Below are positions 26,783-35,855 of a stretch of 64,000 nucleotides of DNA, piece after piece. Under the pieces are notes generated by a model, which saw only the letters and a list, made by a program, of their open reading frames with translations, was not told where the DNA came from and did no database searches. The translations under genes and the position numbers were made by a program. The stretch's first letter is position 1. Every line of letters begins with the position of its first letter. Origin of the DNA: Cyclobacterium lianum (GTDB taxonomy: Bacteria; Bacteroidota; Bacteroidia; Cytophagales; Cyclobacteriaceae); assembly GCF_900143075.1 (NCBI RefSeq), contig NZ_FRCY01000003.1, positions 124,001-188,000 of the forward strand, in the 5' to 3' direction.

Positions 26783-29700
26783 TTAAAATTTAAAATTTAA
26801 ATTAAATCCAATACTTCTAGTGATCGGAAGCCCATGCGCCTCCATTCCGATAAGGTTGTCAGAGGCAAATCCCAATTGTTCCGGATGAATGTTGGGGGTC
26901 CATTTCTTAATGAACAGCACATTGTTGCCAACGATATTCAGTCGCAAATTCCGGATAAAAAAGTTTTCGGGCAGATGTGGGGTAAAATTGTATCCCAGCG
27001 ATACCTGTCTGAGATTCCAATATCCTGCATTGTAGATAAATTCTTCTACCATATTGGCCGAGCGTACGGTTTCGTAAAAGGTCTGTGTCTCTGCCTGGAC
27101 GTCATTGGGTGCATAAACCGTATTGATCACCTGTCCATTTTCATCCCTTTCCTGACTTACGATTTTGACGCCGTCGCCAATGACAAAACCCTCTTCTCTT
27201 CCCTCCAGGGTGCCTTTGTGCAATCCATGCCTCCAGACATTGAAATTGGTACCGGAAAGCAGCTTGTGGCCAAGCTTGAAATCAATAAGCATGGACAGGG
27301 ACAGGTTTTTATAATGGAAAGTATTCATAAAGCCACCCACCCATACCGGGATTGCAGATCCAAAAGGTATCTGCAGAGGGGTCCGCAGGGGACGTCCATT
27401 ATTGGCATCAAACACCATATTGCCTTCCGGATCACGCAGGTATCCAAAGCCGTAAATCTGTCCCATGGGCTGACCGACCACCTGGCGCAGCTCTCCACCG
27501 AAAATAGCCGCTCCGACGGTGATGACGCTATCACCCTCCGTAAGACCAAGCCTCAGTGTCTCGGTTTGGTTGTAGGAAGCATTGATGCTGGTTTCCCACA
27601 TGAAACTGCCGGCTTGGACCGGAACCCCCGAAAGCAAAACTTCAAGCCCCTTGTTTTGGCTTTCGCCCACGTTGACCAGTTGATTGGTATACCCGGAAGC
27701 ATCAGACACCTGGGCACCCAATATCTGATCGGTGGTCAGCTTGTTATAATAGGTCAGATCAAGACCAAGCCGATTGTTAAAAAACTTCATTTCCAGTCCG
27801 GTTTCCCATTCAGATACGCGCATCGGTCGCAGGTTTGCATTGGGGACAGTAGATGCATTGATTATTCCTATAGGCTGCATTTGTCCTGATGGATTGGGAA
27901 ATTGATTGTTTTCCACCCGGTAAAAAAGGTTATCGGCATAGGGACTTACATCGGTATCGCTACCCACTTCTGCGTATCCCGCCCGGATTTTTCCGAAGGA
28001 AATCCATTCGGGGAAATTGGTCCATGGCTGGGAAAAAACGAAGCTTCCGGTCACCGAGGGATACAAAATGCTTCTGTTTTGCGGTGAAAGGGTAGAAAAC
28101 CAATCGTTTCTTACCGTACCATTTAAAAACAAATAATCTTTATACGACAGCTCCATCATGCCGTAGAGGGAATTTACCTGTCTTTCAGAAATTTCGTATA
28201 TGGGATCTTTGATTCTCCCATTCATGACCGTGTACAGGTCCCGTACTACAAAATCGTTGACAAGCACGTTGTTCCGATCCATTCTGCGGTACATTTGGTT
28301 GCCTCCCAGCGTAAGGCTGGCAGCAAAATCACCAAAAGTATGGTTGGCCCCGATTAAAAAGTCGGCGTTGACCTCCCGGAAGCGGCGGTTATCCTGAACG
28401 TACTCACCATTTACGAAACCCTCAGGGGCATTTGGCAGAGAGGCCGTTCCGGTGGGAAAATTGTACTCCTGATCGCGTGCGTAAAAATCCTGCCCAATCC
28501 TGCCCTGGACAAATAACCAATCGGTGAGATTGTATCTTGCCGTGATGTTGCCAAAAACCCGGTCTTTGCGAATGTTGTCAAATTTTTCGAAGGTAGCCCA
28601 GTAGGGGTTTGTCCGGTTTCTAAATCTGGAAAACACATATTCATTGCCATTAGCATCCGCCATTTTCTCTCTCATCAACCACAGCGGCATGGAATTGGCC
28701 AGCGTATTCAATGTAGTAGGCGTACTCATGTCCTGCTCTGCAATCTGCGGAGGATTTTTGATCTGCTCCAGAGAATAATTGATATTTCCAGAAACCACCA
28801 GTTTCTTGGCGATTTCCTGGGTAAAACCCAGATTGATCGTTTTTCTATTGTAGTCCGAGTTGGGCACGATGCTCTTGTTATCCAGGTTGGACACAGACAA
28901 ATTGAAACCACCAAATTCTCCCCCCGAGGAAACAGTGACCGTATTGGTAAAGGTATGTCCTGTTTCGTAAAAGGTTTTTACATGGCTCGGTTGGGCAACG
29001 TAGGGAAGCTCAACCCCGTCAAACAATACCTGTGTCAAGCCCTGGTCCAACCGTTCTCCAAAGCTCCAGACTCCGGAAGTGGGATTGGGGGAGGTAGGTC
29101 TGGAACCATTCTCTCCCTGCCCGTAGATATATTGAAAATCGGTAAAATCTACCGGAGAATCGGTGGTGAAATTCGTGTTGAACTCTACGCCGATCCCTTC
29201 TTCTCTGCTTCTCTGTTTTGTAGTGATCATGATGACGCCATCTTTGGCCCTGGCCCCGTAAAGGGCAGAGGCCGCCGCACCTCTCAACACCGTCATCGAT
29301 TCGATATCATCCGGGTTGATACTGGACAATCCGTCCCCTCCGTCAGACACCCTGGTCCTTCCCCGGTCTGTATTCGCGGCATCTGAGCCCCGGTTATTCT
29401 GTTGGGCACCAAAATTGGTATTGTCTACCGGAACCCCATTGACGACCACCAAAGGCTGGTTTTGACCTCCAAAGGAGGACTGGCCCCGGATCCTAATTTT
29501 GCTGGTACCCGCTGGCCCTGTACTCATGCTGCTGATATTGACGCCTGCCACTTTACCCTGCAAGGCATTCATGAAATTGGGCGTCCTGTTTATCGTCATC
29601 TCCTCGGAATCAACACTGGAAGTGGCGTAACCCAGACTTTTGGCCTCCCGTTCTATACCCAAAGCGGTAACCACCACTTCCTCTAAGGCGGCAATGTCCT

Positions 29701-30316
29701 CCACCAGTGTGATATTGATAATGGACCTGGAATTTACCTGCACCCTTTGGGTGGCAAATCCTATATACGAAATGACCAGGGTGCCATCTTCCGGTGCAAG
29801 GATCTGATAATCTCCGTCAATATTGGTAATGGTCCCTACGGTAGTCCCTGCAATAGAAACGGCCACCCCCGGGAGCGGCTCTCCTTCCTGGGTAGTTACT
29901 TTGCCGCTGACCTCGATATCAGCTGGAGTTATCCTCACCTCAATACTTTGGGCTGCAAAAGCCTTTTTTGAATACCTGACACTGATATTGTTGTTGACCT
30001 GCCGGAAATGTAATTTCTTTTTCTGTGCAAGCTCCTTTAAAATGTCAGCAACACTTCCACTAGCGATTGGTATTTTGAAAATTTCGTCATCGATCAGTCC
30101 CTGATCGGTATAGAAAAACCGATAGTCGGTTTTGTCCTCGATACTGTGGAAGAATTCCTGAAGTTTACCCTCTTGCTTTTCCAGGGTAATCATCACCTCC
30201 TCAATACTTTTTGCCGGCTCTTTGGCCGCCAGGCTGTGGGGCAATACCAATAGGGATGCCCATCCCAAAATGAGAATTGAATTTAGCCTCGCCTTGTGTA
30301 ATAGTTTTTGGTTCAT
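26783..30316 (-). CDS. SusC/RagA TonB-linked receptor with STN signalling domain, unit 1
   Basis: The protein has 1177 residues. A signal peptide (ends SLAA) is followed by a secretin/TonB short N-terminal (STN) domain at about residues 45-110, a carboxypeptidase-regulatory-like domain at about 135-215, the plug with the TonB box region EEVVVTALGIEREAKSLGYATS, and the barrel ending in SIGFNLNFKF. It imports the substrate captured by SusD. The STN domain contacts FecR-type anti-sigma factors, and fecR plus the ECF sigma gene lie directly upstream, so substrate binding probably switches on this operon. Confidence 0.95.
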   Translation of the reverse strand: MNQKLLHKARLNSILILGWASLLVLPHSLAAKEPAKSIEEVMITLEKQEGKLQEFFHSIEDKTDYRFFYTDQGLIDDEIFKIPIASGSVADILKELAQKKKLHFRQVNNNISVRYSKKAFAAQSIEVRITPADIEVSGKVTTQEGEPLPGVAVSIAGTTVGTITNIDGDYQILAPEDGTLVISYIGFATQRVQVNSRSIINITLVEDIAALEEVVVTALGIEREAKSLGYATSSVDSEEMTINRTPNFMNALQGKVAGVNISSMSTGPAGTSKIRIRGQSSFGGQNQPLVVVNGVPVDNTNFGAQQNNRGSDAANTDRGRTRVSDGGDGLSSINPDDIESMTVLRGAAASALYGARAKDGVIMITTKQRSREEGIGVEFNTNFTTDSPVDFTDFQYIYGQGENGSRPTSPNPTSGVWSFGERLDQGLTQVLFDGVELPYVAQPSHVKTFYETGHTFTNTVTVSSGGEFGGFNLSVSNLDNKSIVPNSDYNRKTINLGFTQEIAKKLVVSGNINYSLEQIKNPPQIAEQDMSTPTTLNTLANSMPLWLMREKMADANGNEYVFSRFRNRTNPYWATFEKFDNIRKDRVFGNITARYNLTDWLFVQGRIGQDFYARDQEYNFPTGTASLPNAPEGFVNGEYVQDNRRFREVNADFLIGANHTFGDFAASLTLGGNQMYRRMDRNNVLVNDFVVRDLYTVMNGRIKDPIYEISERQVNSLYGMMELSYKDYLFLNGTVRNDWFSTLSPQNRSILYPSVTGSFVFSQPWTNFPEWISFGKIRAGYAEVGSDTDVSPYADNLFYRVENNQFPNPSGQMQPIGIINASTVPNANLRPMRVSEWETGLEMKFFNNRLGLDLTYYNKLTTDQILGAQVSDASGYTNQLVNVGESQNKGLEVLLSGVPVQAGSFMWETSINASYNQTETLRLGLTEGDSVITVGAAIFGGELRQVVGQPMGQIYGFGYLRDPEGNMVFDANNGRPLRTPLQIPFGSAIPVWVGGFMNTFHYKNLSLSMLIDFKLGHKLLSGTNFNVWRHGLHKGTLEGREEGFVIGDGVKIVSQERDENGQVINTVYAPNDVQAETQTFYETVRSANMVEEFIYNAGYWNLRQVSLGYNFTPHLPENFFIRNLRLNIVGNNVLFIKKWTPNIHPEQLGFASDNLIGMEAHGLPITRSIGFNLNFKF

Positions 30317-30402
30317 AGGATTTGGGGTTTACTGAAATGATCTGTATCAAATACGCGCGGATGTACCGGTATTAATCAGGGGGAATAATTTTTCATAGGA
30401 AA

Positions 30403-31410
30403 CTAATTGTAAATGATGACTTTACTACCTTCAATTTCAAAACTGAAACCAATAGAATGTTCCAGTACCTTTAAAACATTGCTTAAGTATTCTTTTTTCT
30501 CAAACCTCCCGGTACACCTGTCATCCGGCATGGTCCCACGGATTTCTATATCTACGTTGTACCAGTTTTCCAACAGCGGAATCAGGTCTGGAAAGGGTTT
30601 TTTCTCGAAATAAAGAATTCCTTCCTTCCAAAGGGAAATTTTATGCGTATCTACAGGCAGCACCTTCAATTTCCCGCCTTCGGGCTGGAATTCCGTAGAT
30701 TGTCCTGGGTTCAGGAATACGCTATTTCTGTTTTCCTGGTGTTCGACCAAAACTTTGCCCGAAGCAAGGGCTACTTGTACCTGCTCTTCTCTATATGCAT
30801 TGATATTGAATGCTGTGCCCAGAGCTACGGTTTCGATCTCTCCTGTTATCACCCTGAATGGATTTAAGCTGTCATTTGCCACCTCAAAATAGGCTTCCCC
30901 CGTAAGTCTGACCACCCGGTTGTGACTGAAATTCCTGGAGTAACTCAATTCACTAGATGCATTGAGGTATATTATCGAACCATCCGTCATCAGGATTTTT
31001 GATTTTTGACCTCTGCCGTTTGATTTGATGACTGTTTCTGCTTTTTCCAGATTCTCGCCATCTGACTGAGTTTCATTGAATCCGGAAAGAAAACCTGGCG
31101 CATGATATACCATCATGATTGCACTACCTATACAGGCCGCCCAGATCAGTAAACCCTTTCCCGGCCAATGATTTTTATTTTTTGATGCTTGGACAGCATG
31201 TCGCTGGTTGCGTTTCTTAAAATTTTCGATCACCGAGGCAATTTCACTTTCATAACCTTCCTCCTCCTTCTGATCCATAAATTCCGAAATGCCGCTTTCC
31301 ATTTCCTTTTCGCCATCTTTTGTAAAAAGGAAATGCAGAAAACGCCGCGCTTCAGCCCTGTCCATGCGCCCCGTTAAGAAAGTTTTCCACTTGTCTTTAA
31401 ATCCACCCAT
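30403..31410 (-). CDS. FecR-family anti-sigma factor
   Basis: The protein has 335 residues. A cytoplasmic N-terminal region (about 1-80) comes before one membrane helix at about 84-105 (LLIWAACIGSAIMMVY). The periplasmic FecR domain follows, with LTGEAYFEVANDSLNPFRV and VALGTAFNINAY, and a C-terminal DUF4974-type part (FEKKPFPDLIPLLENWY). It holds the ECF sigma factor inactive until the SusC STN domain signals. It lies 140 bp after the sigma gene and 87 bp before susC. Confidence 0.93.
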   Translation of the reverse strand: MGGFKDKWKTFLTGRMDRAEARRFLHFLFTKDGEKEMESGISEFMDQKEEEGYESEIASVIENFKKRNQRHAVQASKNKNHWPGKGLLIWAACIGSAIMMVYHAPGFLSGFNETQSDGENLEKAETVIKSNGRGQKSKILMTDGSIIYLNASSELSYSRNFSHNRVVRLTGEAYFEVANDSLNPFRVITGEIETVALGTAFNINAYREEQVQVALASGKVLVEHQENRNSVFLNPGQSTEFQPEGGKLKVLPVDTHKISLWKEGILYFEKKPFPDLIPLLENWYNVDIEIRGTMPDDRCTGRFEKKEYLSNVLKVLEHSIGFSFEIEGSKVIIYN

Positions 31411-31549
31411 TATCTGATCTAGAATTTGCCAGATATATCCACAGGTCTCATTATTTACTCAGACAGTTATGAAGATTTATATTATTTTTATAGAATTAGA
31501 AAGATAGCTGCGTAATAACTAAAAATCATCTCTCTCAATTATGGTTTTG

Positions 31550-32134
31550 TCAAAGACGTTGCAGAAAATCAGAAAACCGAATATGTCTGGCCGACAGGTG
31601 GTCACTAAGCCTTTTTGTCGCTTTGTACAGTTGGTTTTCTACTGTTCGTTTGGAAAGATGAAGTTTTGCCGCTATTTCATCAGCCGTTAGGTTGTCCATA
31701 TATTTCAGGTGGATCACTTCCTGTTGCCCTTTTGGAAGTTTGGCAATGAGCGTTTCAGAAAAATCAGCCAATTCTTTACGAAATATGTCGTCTTCTGTCG
31801 GCGAATAGACAAAGGAGCTGTCTTTAATGCGGTACTTTCGAAAGGCTATTTCAAGGGCTAGTCTCCTGGATTTTTTGAAAATGAGTGAGCGCATGATGGT
31901 AAGGAGATAGGCGTTGAAAGACAAAGCTTCATTGAGTTCCTTTCGGTAATGCCATACCTTGAGAAATACCTCCTGCACAATTTCTTCTGCATCTTCATGC
32001 CCCAGGTTCATTTTCCGACTGCTGCGATAGATTTTGGGGGTAAAAAGTTCAAACAGCTCCATGTAAGCAGCTTCATCACCGCCTTTCAGCATTTTTACCA
32101 ATTTAGGTATATCCTGGTCAGTAGCCTTGTACAT
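31550..32134 (-). CDS. ECF RNA polymerase sigma factor (Bacteroidota FecI type)
   Basis: The protein has 194 residues. Region 2 is visible as YMELFELFTPKIYRSSRKMNLGHEDAEEIVQEVFLKVW, and region 4 as LPKGQQEVIHLKYMDNLTADEIAAKLHLSKRTVENQL, the -35-binding helix-turn-helix. It should direct transcription of the downstream fecR-susC-susD and enzyme genes when released by FecR. The AT-rich 245 bp upstream, towards gudD, must hold its promoter. Confidence 0.94.
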   Translation of the reverse strand: MYKATDQDIPKLVKMLKGGDEAAYMELFELFTPKIYRSSRKMNLGHEDAEEIVQEVFLKVWHYRKELNEALSFNAYLLTIMRSLIFKKSRRLALEIAFRKYRIKDSSFVYSPTEDDIFRKELADFSETLIAKLPKGQQEVIHLKYMDNLTADEIAAKLHLSKRTVENQLYKATKRLSDHLSARHIRFSDFLQRL

Positions 32135-32379
32135 TGTGAGCAGATCGCATTAATCTATACAATTAAATCAATTTTCATGATTCCCACAATTTTATTGGGC
32201 AAATATTGTGATACAAAACTGTAAATTGTAAAAAATATAAAAAATTCAAGTAACTATAAAATATTACATAAAACTTTAATTCACCAGACCGTTATTTCTT
32301 GATTTTTTAGTTTAGATTTCTCTTTTCTTCGGACAGAGTAAATGATTTGAATCACTCGTGATCGAGATAAATCAAAAGG

Positions 32380-33693
32380 CTACCACCTGGTTTTTTTAAA
32401 GGTCCATTTGGGGTGGATTTTCTGCATTTCAATTTCATCATTCCTCATTTTCAAGCCGCAGTCCAGATACTGCTGATGAAGTCTTGCCAGGGCATCCCGA
32501 TCCAGGTCCACTCCTAATCCGGGTCCTGCCGGTACGGGCACCTCCCCATCCTGAAATTTCAGTGGGCCACCAGCGATGATTTCTTCTGATTGCCAGGGAT
32601 AATGGGTATCAAGGGCATAGGGAAGATGGGGCAGCGCCGCCCCAAGGTGGACCATTGCGGCCAGGGATATTCCCAGATGGCTGTTTGAATGCATAGAAAG
32701 CTGGCGGCCGAAAGTAGTGCAGAGCCTCGCCAATTCCATGGAAGCCCTTAATCCGCCCCAGAAATGATGATCGCTCAAGATGATGTCTTCTGATCCAAGG
32801 GCTATACTTGCAGGGATCTCATCAAAGGAGGTAGTACACATATTTGTCGCCAGTGGTGTCCGAAGTTTTTGGCGCAGCCAGGCCATGTTTTCCTGACCAC
32901 GTACCGGATCTTCCAGGTATTCCAGTATGGACTCCATTTCTCTTCCATATTTCAATCCGGTTTCCGGCTTCCATATGGCATTAGGATCAAAGCGCAGCGG
33001 CATTGCTTCCCCGAATTCCTGATGGAGCGCATGCATGCAGGCCACTTCTATATCCGGTGCAAAAGCACCTCCTTTGAGTTTGATAGATTGAAAACCATAG
33101 GCCTCACACATGGCACGGGCCTGCGCAACAATTCCCTCCGGATCTATCGCTTGTTGCTGTCTGGCTGCCGCCCAGCCAATTGCATTGGGGTCGACGGAAA
33201 AGCCGAGCTTCCCTCCCGCACCCTCATATTTGAAGAAAAGGTATGCTGCAAAGGGTACCGCATCCCTCATTCTTCCCCCCAAAAGATCTGCAACAGGCCT
33301 GTTGACAAGCTTTCCAATGATGTCCAGACAGGCCACTTCCAATGCCGAGAAGACATGCACCAGTCTTCTTTGATCCCAGGGTGCATCTCCACGATCCTTG
33401 CTGGTATCTTTACCGAACCTGACTTCGAGTTCCTGCTGAAGCCTACCCAATTGGTACACATCTTTACCCACCACAATATGCTCTGCCAGTCTTAAAGCTT
33501 CGTCGGTGGATTCATTACCTGGAATCTCGCTTACACCCACGATGCCGTCCGCAGTTTCCAGTTCTACAATTGTTCGCAAGGCATAGGGTGCATGTAGTCC
33601 TGCTGCATTGAGCAGTGGAGGGTCTGTAATGGCAATGGGAGTAATCCGCATTTCCCTGATCACAGGGCCATGACCTGAATTCTGTACGTTCAT
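32380..33693 (-). CDS. gudD: D-glucarate dehydratase
   Basis: The protein has 437 residues. It removes water from D-glucarate (and L-idarate) to give 5-keto-4-deoxy-D-glucarate in the cytoplasm. Family features are all present: HAPYALRTIV near the start, KLK at 205-207, metal ligands Asp236 (FDPN), Glu261 (LEDP) and Asn284 (ATNM), the Asp308/His335 pair (SDHHFW, MHSNSHLGIS), and the C-terminal IHPKWTF that mirrors the E. coli end. It is last in unit 2, after the reductase gene. No signal peptide is seen, in contrast to the exported homologues of unit 1. Confidence 0.95.
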   Translation of the reverse strand: MNVQNSGHGPVIREMRITPIAITDPPLLNAAGLHAPYALRTIVELETADGIVGVSEIPGNESTDEALRLAEHIVVGKDVYQLGRLQQELEVRFGKDTSKDRGDAPWDQRRLVHVFSALEVACLDIIGKLVNRPVADLLGGRMRDAVPFAAYLFFKYEGAGGKLGFSVDPNAIGWAAARQQQAIDPEGIVAQARAMCEAYGFQSIKLKGGAFAPDIEVACMHALHQEFGEAMPLRFDPNAIWKPETGLKYGREMESILEYLEDPVRGQENMAWLRQKLRTPLATNMCTTSFDEIPASIALGSEDIILSDHHFWGGLRASMELARLCTTFGRQLSMHSNSHLGISLAAMVHLGAALPHLPYALDTHYPWQSEEIIAGGPLKFQDGEVPVPAGPGLGVDLDRDALARLHQQYLDCGLKMRNDEIEMQKIHPKWTFKKTRW

Positions 33694-33726
33694 AAATAAA
33701 CCTATGGTGTATAAGATGGACCCAGC

Positions 33727-34605
33727 CTATTCTCCGAGTCCACTAAGTTTTTCCATCAATAAAGCCAGAGCACTATGGTCTTTTTCATCCAGGCCGGCTG
33801 CCAGGACTGCATCCATATGGCTGGCGACCAGGGCTGAACCATAAAGCGGCACCTTAAATTCCTTACCAGCCATTAAAGCGATATTCATGTCTTTGCGGTG
33901 CAATTTCACCTTAAATCCCGGATCAAAATTCCGGTCGATTATTCGCTGCCCATGCAGGTCCAGGATCCTGCTTTGTGCAAACCCGCCCAGCAATGCTTCC
34001 CTCATTTTTTCCAGATCTACACCGGCCTTTTTGGCAAGTGTAAAGGATTCTGCCACCGCCTGTATGGTCATACCAACAATCATTTGGTTGCAGGCTTTGG
34101 TCATCTGTCCTGCTCCGGCATCGCCGATCAAAACAGCGCTTTTACCCATTATTTCAAACAAGGGTTTAACCTGATCAAAGGCCTGCTGACTTCCACCTAC
34201 CATAATGGAAAGATTGCCTGACTCTGCTCCAACCTGCCCTCCTGATACCGGGGCATCCAGCGCTTCCACACCCCTCTCTTTCATGGCCGCAGCCACTTCC
34301 CTTGCGGTTGATGGCGCGATCGTCGACATGTCAACGAAAATGCTCTTTGGCTTTATGCCCTGCAATACTCCCTCCTCACCAAAAACCACTTCCTTTACTT
34401 CGGGAGAATCGGGCAACATGGTAATCGTAATTTCTGCGTTTTCAGCTAATTCTTTACAGGTGGAAAATGCCGTTGCACCCTTGTGCGTCAAATCGCCGGC
34501 AGCTTTATTGGTTTCCAATACCAGCAGTTCATAACCCGCGTCAATCAGGTTAATCGCCATGGGTTTACCCATAATTCCCAAACCTATAAATCCTACTTTT
34601 GTCAT
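33727..34605 (-). CDS. garR: Tartronate-semialdehyde reductase (2-hydroxy-3-oxopropionate reductase)
   Basis: The protein has 292 residues. It is a beta-hydroxyacid dehydrogenase: GLGIMGKPMAINL binds NAD(P)H at residues 8-20, DAPVSGGQVGAESG is the substrate motif, GAGQMTKACNQM carries the catalytic Lys, and HRKDMNIAL is near the C terminus. With an aldolase and glucarate dehydratase in the same run of genes, the substrate is most likely tartronate semialdehyde, giving glycerate. The related 3-hydroxyisobutyrate dehydrogenase activity cannot be ruled out from motifs alone. Confidence 0.9.
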   Translation of the reverse strand: MTKVGFIGLGIMGKPMAINLIDAGYELLVLETNKAAGDLTHKGATAFSTCKELAENAEITITMLPDSPEVKEVVFGEEGVLQGIKPKSIFVDMSTIAPSTAREVAAAMKERGVEALDAPVSGGQVGAESGNLSIMVGGSQQAFDQVKPLFEIMGKSAVLIGDAGAGQMTKACNQMIVGMTIQAVAESFTLAKKAGVDLEKMREALLGGFAQSRILDLHGQRIIDRNFDPGFKVKLHRKDMNIALMAGKEFKVPLYGSALVASHMDAVLAAGLDEKDHSALALLMEKLSGLGE

Positions 34606-34669
34606 AATTACTTACAATTTATCCGTACTATATTAAATTTAATTCTGAACGATACCTATTCAACGGACC

Positions 34670-35830
34670 TCAGGACTCATCCCTGACCGCCTGTAGCAAT
34701 CCGATAATATAACCGTAGGCAAAGGCAAAGGCCTGTAATCCGGCACCCTCTGCCTCATGCTGGGGAACATGATCCGGCATCACCATGCCATCAAATCCAA
34801 CATCCCGTAAGGCACGGATTACATGAAAGAAATTCATTTCCCCATTATCCGGATACACTTCCTGAAAATTGTTGTAGCTCCCTTTGATATTCCTTAAATG
34901 AATATTGAAAATCTGCTTTCTTTTTCCTACCCAGTCAATAATCGGGAAAATATCATTCTTTGGGTCTCTCAGTCCTTCTGCAATCGAACCGATACAGAAA
35001 TTGAATCCATGATAAGGGCTATCGTACAATTGAGCAAACCTCTTGATACCTTCAAAAACCTCCGGGCTGTTCCACCGCATGACGCCATTATAGGCATCGG
35101 GCACAGGGGGATCGGCAATGTGGTTTCCCAATTTGACCTGATATTCTTCAGCTACGGGAAGAATTCTGTCCAAAAGATAGGTAATTCTTTCGAAAACTTC
35201 ATCTGCATCGGCTTTTCCTGCTTTGGTTAGCTGCTGCTCCCGCTTCAGGGCCTCCTCATAATTCCAGGTGCTGTAGGAGGCATTTCCCCTGGCCGGATCT
35301 ATCGTTCTGCCGGTACGCAAAACAGGTAAGATGGTGGTGTTGTAGTTCAATAGCTTAACACCGGTTTTGGCAGCTACTTCAATCATTTGCTGTACCATTT
35401 CTATTTCCCGATCTCGTTCCGGGCTTTTTCCCATCATGATATGGGGAATGATCACCCGGTCTATTCCGGCAGAAGTTAAAGGTAGGTGATACGCATCCAG
35501 GCTGATGCCGTATTTTTCACAAGCCTCTCTTTTCTTCAAAGAATCTTCCAGGTCCCATCCCTTTCCCTCAATGAATTTGGGCATGCCACCATCCAGGTTG
35601 AATACGCCATGCCGGGCTTTGAAAGCGAGGTTTTCCTCCGAGGTACCACCCGACTGGCAGCCCACCTTCATCAATACTTCTTTCTTTGCGCCGGCAGATC
35701 GCCCGGAATTTTTAACTTCGGTATATTGCGTGCCAAAAGCAGTCGAACCGGCCGCAAAGGCTCCGGCAGTGCCAGAGGCAAATAATTTCACAAATTTTCG
35801 TCTTTGCAAATCTTTCAGGAAATGTCTCAT
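34670..35830 (-). CDS. Exported mannonate dehydratase-like TIM-barrel protein
   Basis: The protein has 386 residues. The N terminus RRKFVKLFASGTAGAFAAG is a twin-arginine-type signal. The core resembles the UxuA mannonate dehydratase/xylose isomerase-like barrel: KYGISLDAYHLPL, KLGNHIADPPVP, FNFCIGS, FNIHLRNIKG and the UxuA-like VGFDGMVMPDHVPQ with likely metal-binding His and Asp. Known UxuA is cytoplasmic, so this exported form may instead isomerise or dehydrate a sugar acid before uptake by GntP, whose gene ends 25 bp upstream. Confidence 0.8.
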   Translation of the reverse strand: MRHFLKDLQRRKFVKLFASGTAGAFAAGSTAFGTQYTEVKNSGRSAGAKKEVLMKVGCQSGGTSEENLAFKARHGVFNLDGGMPKFIEGKGWDLEDSLKKREACEKYGISLDAYHLPLTSAGIDRVIIPHIMMGKSPERDREIEMVQQMIEVAAKTGVKLLNYNTTILPVLRTGRTIDPARGNASYSTWNYEEALKREQQLTKAGKADADEVFERITYLLDRILPVAEEYQVKLGNHIADPPVPDAYNGVMRWNSPEVFEGIKRFAQLYDSPYHGFNFCIGSIAEGLRDPKNDIFPIIDWVGKRKQIFNIHLRNIKGSYNNFQEVYPDNGEMNFFHVIRALRDVGFDGMVMPDHVPQHEAEGAGLQAFAFAYGYIIGLLQAVRDES

Positions 35831-35855
35831 CTTTATAAGGGTTTATTGTTTTTTT

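Noticed and set aside
16300-30316. One single operon from susC1 to the lactate-type permease
   Set aside because: A hairpin plus T-run at 20064-20097 after the last RraA-like gene argues for two transcripts.
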